Both the position numbers and the translations under genes were made by a program. 32,441 nucleotides of DNA from an uncultured Clostridia bacterium (GTDB lineage: Bacteria > Bacillota > Clostridia > Christensenellales > Borkfalkiaceae), in contig CANQUN010000017.1 of NCBI GenBank assembly GCA_947627065.1, positions 1 to 32,441 on the forward strand, written 5' to 3'. The notes under the pieces were generated by a model. It was given only the letters and a program-made list of their open reading frames with translations. It searched no databases and was not told where the DNA came from. Positions 32,061 to 32,441 of the stretch are shown piece after piece. Every line of letters starts with the position of its first letter. Positions within the stretch are counted from its first letter, which is position 1.

Positions 32061-32088
32061 AAAAATCCCCGATGTCATCAGAGATTTT
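32061..32088 (-). terminator. Terminator-like hairpin, leftward
   Basis: AAAATC(CCC)GATG / CATC(AGA)GATTTT, followed leftward by TTTTTGTT. It may end the partial gene at the right edge. The gap between it and the RNA promoter (31920-32060) holds nothing else I can support. Confidence 0.45.
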
Positions 32089-32230
32089 GCATGTATAAAA
32101 TCTTGAAATTTACAGCATACGTTCCGAAACGTAACGGACAAAAGAGAAATCATTGCCCACTTTAAGCGGGCGGCACACGCTAAACCGCTGTTGTGCCGCT
32201 CCGCCATTATTTTCTTTTCCTATGTCCTTT

Positions 32231-32440
32231 CTATATCCTTCTGCCGTCGAGCAAAAGAATGCTTACTTCCGGCGTGCAACCGAGTAAATTTGCAAGTTTT
32301 TCAACTTCGTTAACTCTGTGCAGGGACGGCACAAGCCGTCCCGCCTTCTTAAAATATTTTTGGTCCTTCCGATAAGCCAAATGGACATAATGCTCATTCG
32401 GGGGTGTGCGGCGGGTGTTACGGGGTGAGTACCGAGTCGA
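32231..32440 (-). CDS. Possible C-terminal part of an unknown protein (cut by window edge)
   Basis: A frame open from the right edge to a TAG at 32231-32233 gives 70 residues. The part NEHYVHLAYRKDQKYFKKAG and then VEKLANLLGCTPEVSILLLDGRRI reads like real protein, with two amphipathic helices. The family is not recognised and the start is outside the window. The terminator-like hairpin at 32061-32088 fits a gene ending here. Confidence 0.4.
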   Translation of the reverse strand, partial: STRYSPRNTRRTPPNEHYVHLAYRKDQKYFKKAGRLVPSLHRVNEVEKLANLLGCTPEVSILLLDGRRI

Positions 32441-32441
32441 T

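Noticed and set aside
31974-32207. Leftward 77-aa frame at the right end
   Set aside because: Composition is not protein-like, it crosses a terminator-like hairpin, and its SD is poor.

Overview
The window looks like chromosome from an uncultured, spore-forming, Gram-positive bacterium of the Clostridia type. The evidence is spoIIGA followed by sigE (4261-5781), a sigG gene (18516-19295), purine-rich Shine-Dalgarno sites, and many promoters with an extended -10 of the form TGnTATAAT. No 16S gene or other marker is present, so the lineage below class is inference. There is no insertion sequence, transposase, integrase or CRISPR array in the window.

Layout. (1) 1-2400 holds an ABC transporter operon (permease cut by the window edge, plus ATPase) divergent from a TetR-type regulator, followed by a small broken membrane-protein ORF. 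This segment ends at a 3' fragment of a tRNA-Ser(UGA) gene (2460-2518), the classic scar of a tRNA-targeting integrative element, so the left end may be the tail of such an element. (2) 2519-4260 has a structured repeat, a Fic-domain protein and a tandem repeat array ending in a Spo0A-box-like site. (3) 4261-7009 has spoIIGA-sigE and a HAD phosphatase. (4) 7468-14595, all leftward, has a 1535-aa DUF4011-helicase-endonuclease protein (candidate anti-phage gene) and a three-gene operon (153-aa protein, hidden 58-aa protein, acyltransferase with a hexapeptide repeat). (5) 15167-19295 has tRNA-Ser(GCU), an M6-like metalloprotease lipoprotein and sigG, the latter far from its usual place beside sigE. 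(6) 19811-20373 is a cluster of hairpin repeats downstream of tRNA-Ala(GGC). (7) 21355-30216, all rightward, has a surface protein, a nuclease-helicase of the DUF2075 family, a secreted beta-helix protein and a membrane-anchored SGNH hydrolase. (8) 30903-32441 has a 96-aa protein, a promoter-driven, highly structured putative large non-coding RNA, and a possible partial gene at the edge.

Three kinds of structure stand out beyond the genes. First, three leftward genes (the 1535-aa helicase-nuclease, the 153-aa operon and the 96-aa protein) carry the same box, TTTGTCGAAAT, exactly 13 bp upstream of their -35 hexamer. It resembles a Spo0A box and would tie a putative defence gene to sporulation control. 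Two of these core promoters are also near copies of the promoter of the DUF2075 gene. Second, the intergenic DNA contains about 13 copies of a short motif (core TTTGTGAGA followed by a G-rich block) and a tRNA-adjacent family of hairpins whose stems change while pairing is kept. Third, nearly every gap has its own degenerate tandem repeat with a locus-specific unit. The best candidates for undescribed biology are the shared promoter box, the structured RNA at 31440-31884, and the two dispersed repeat families.
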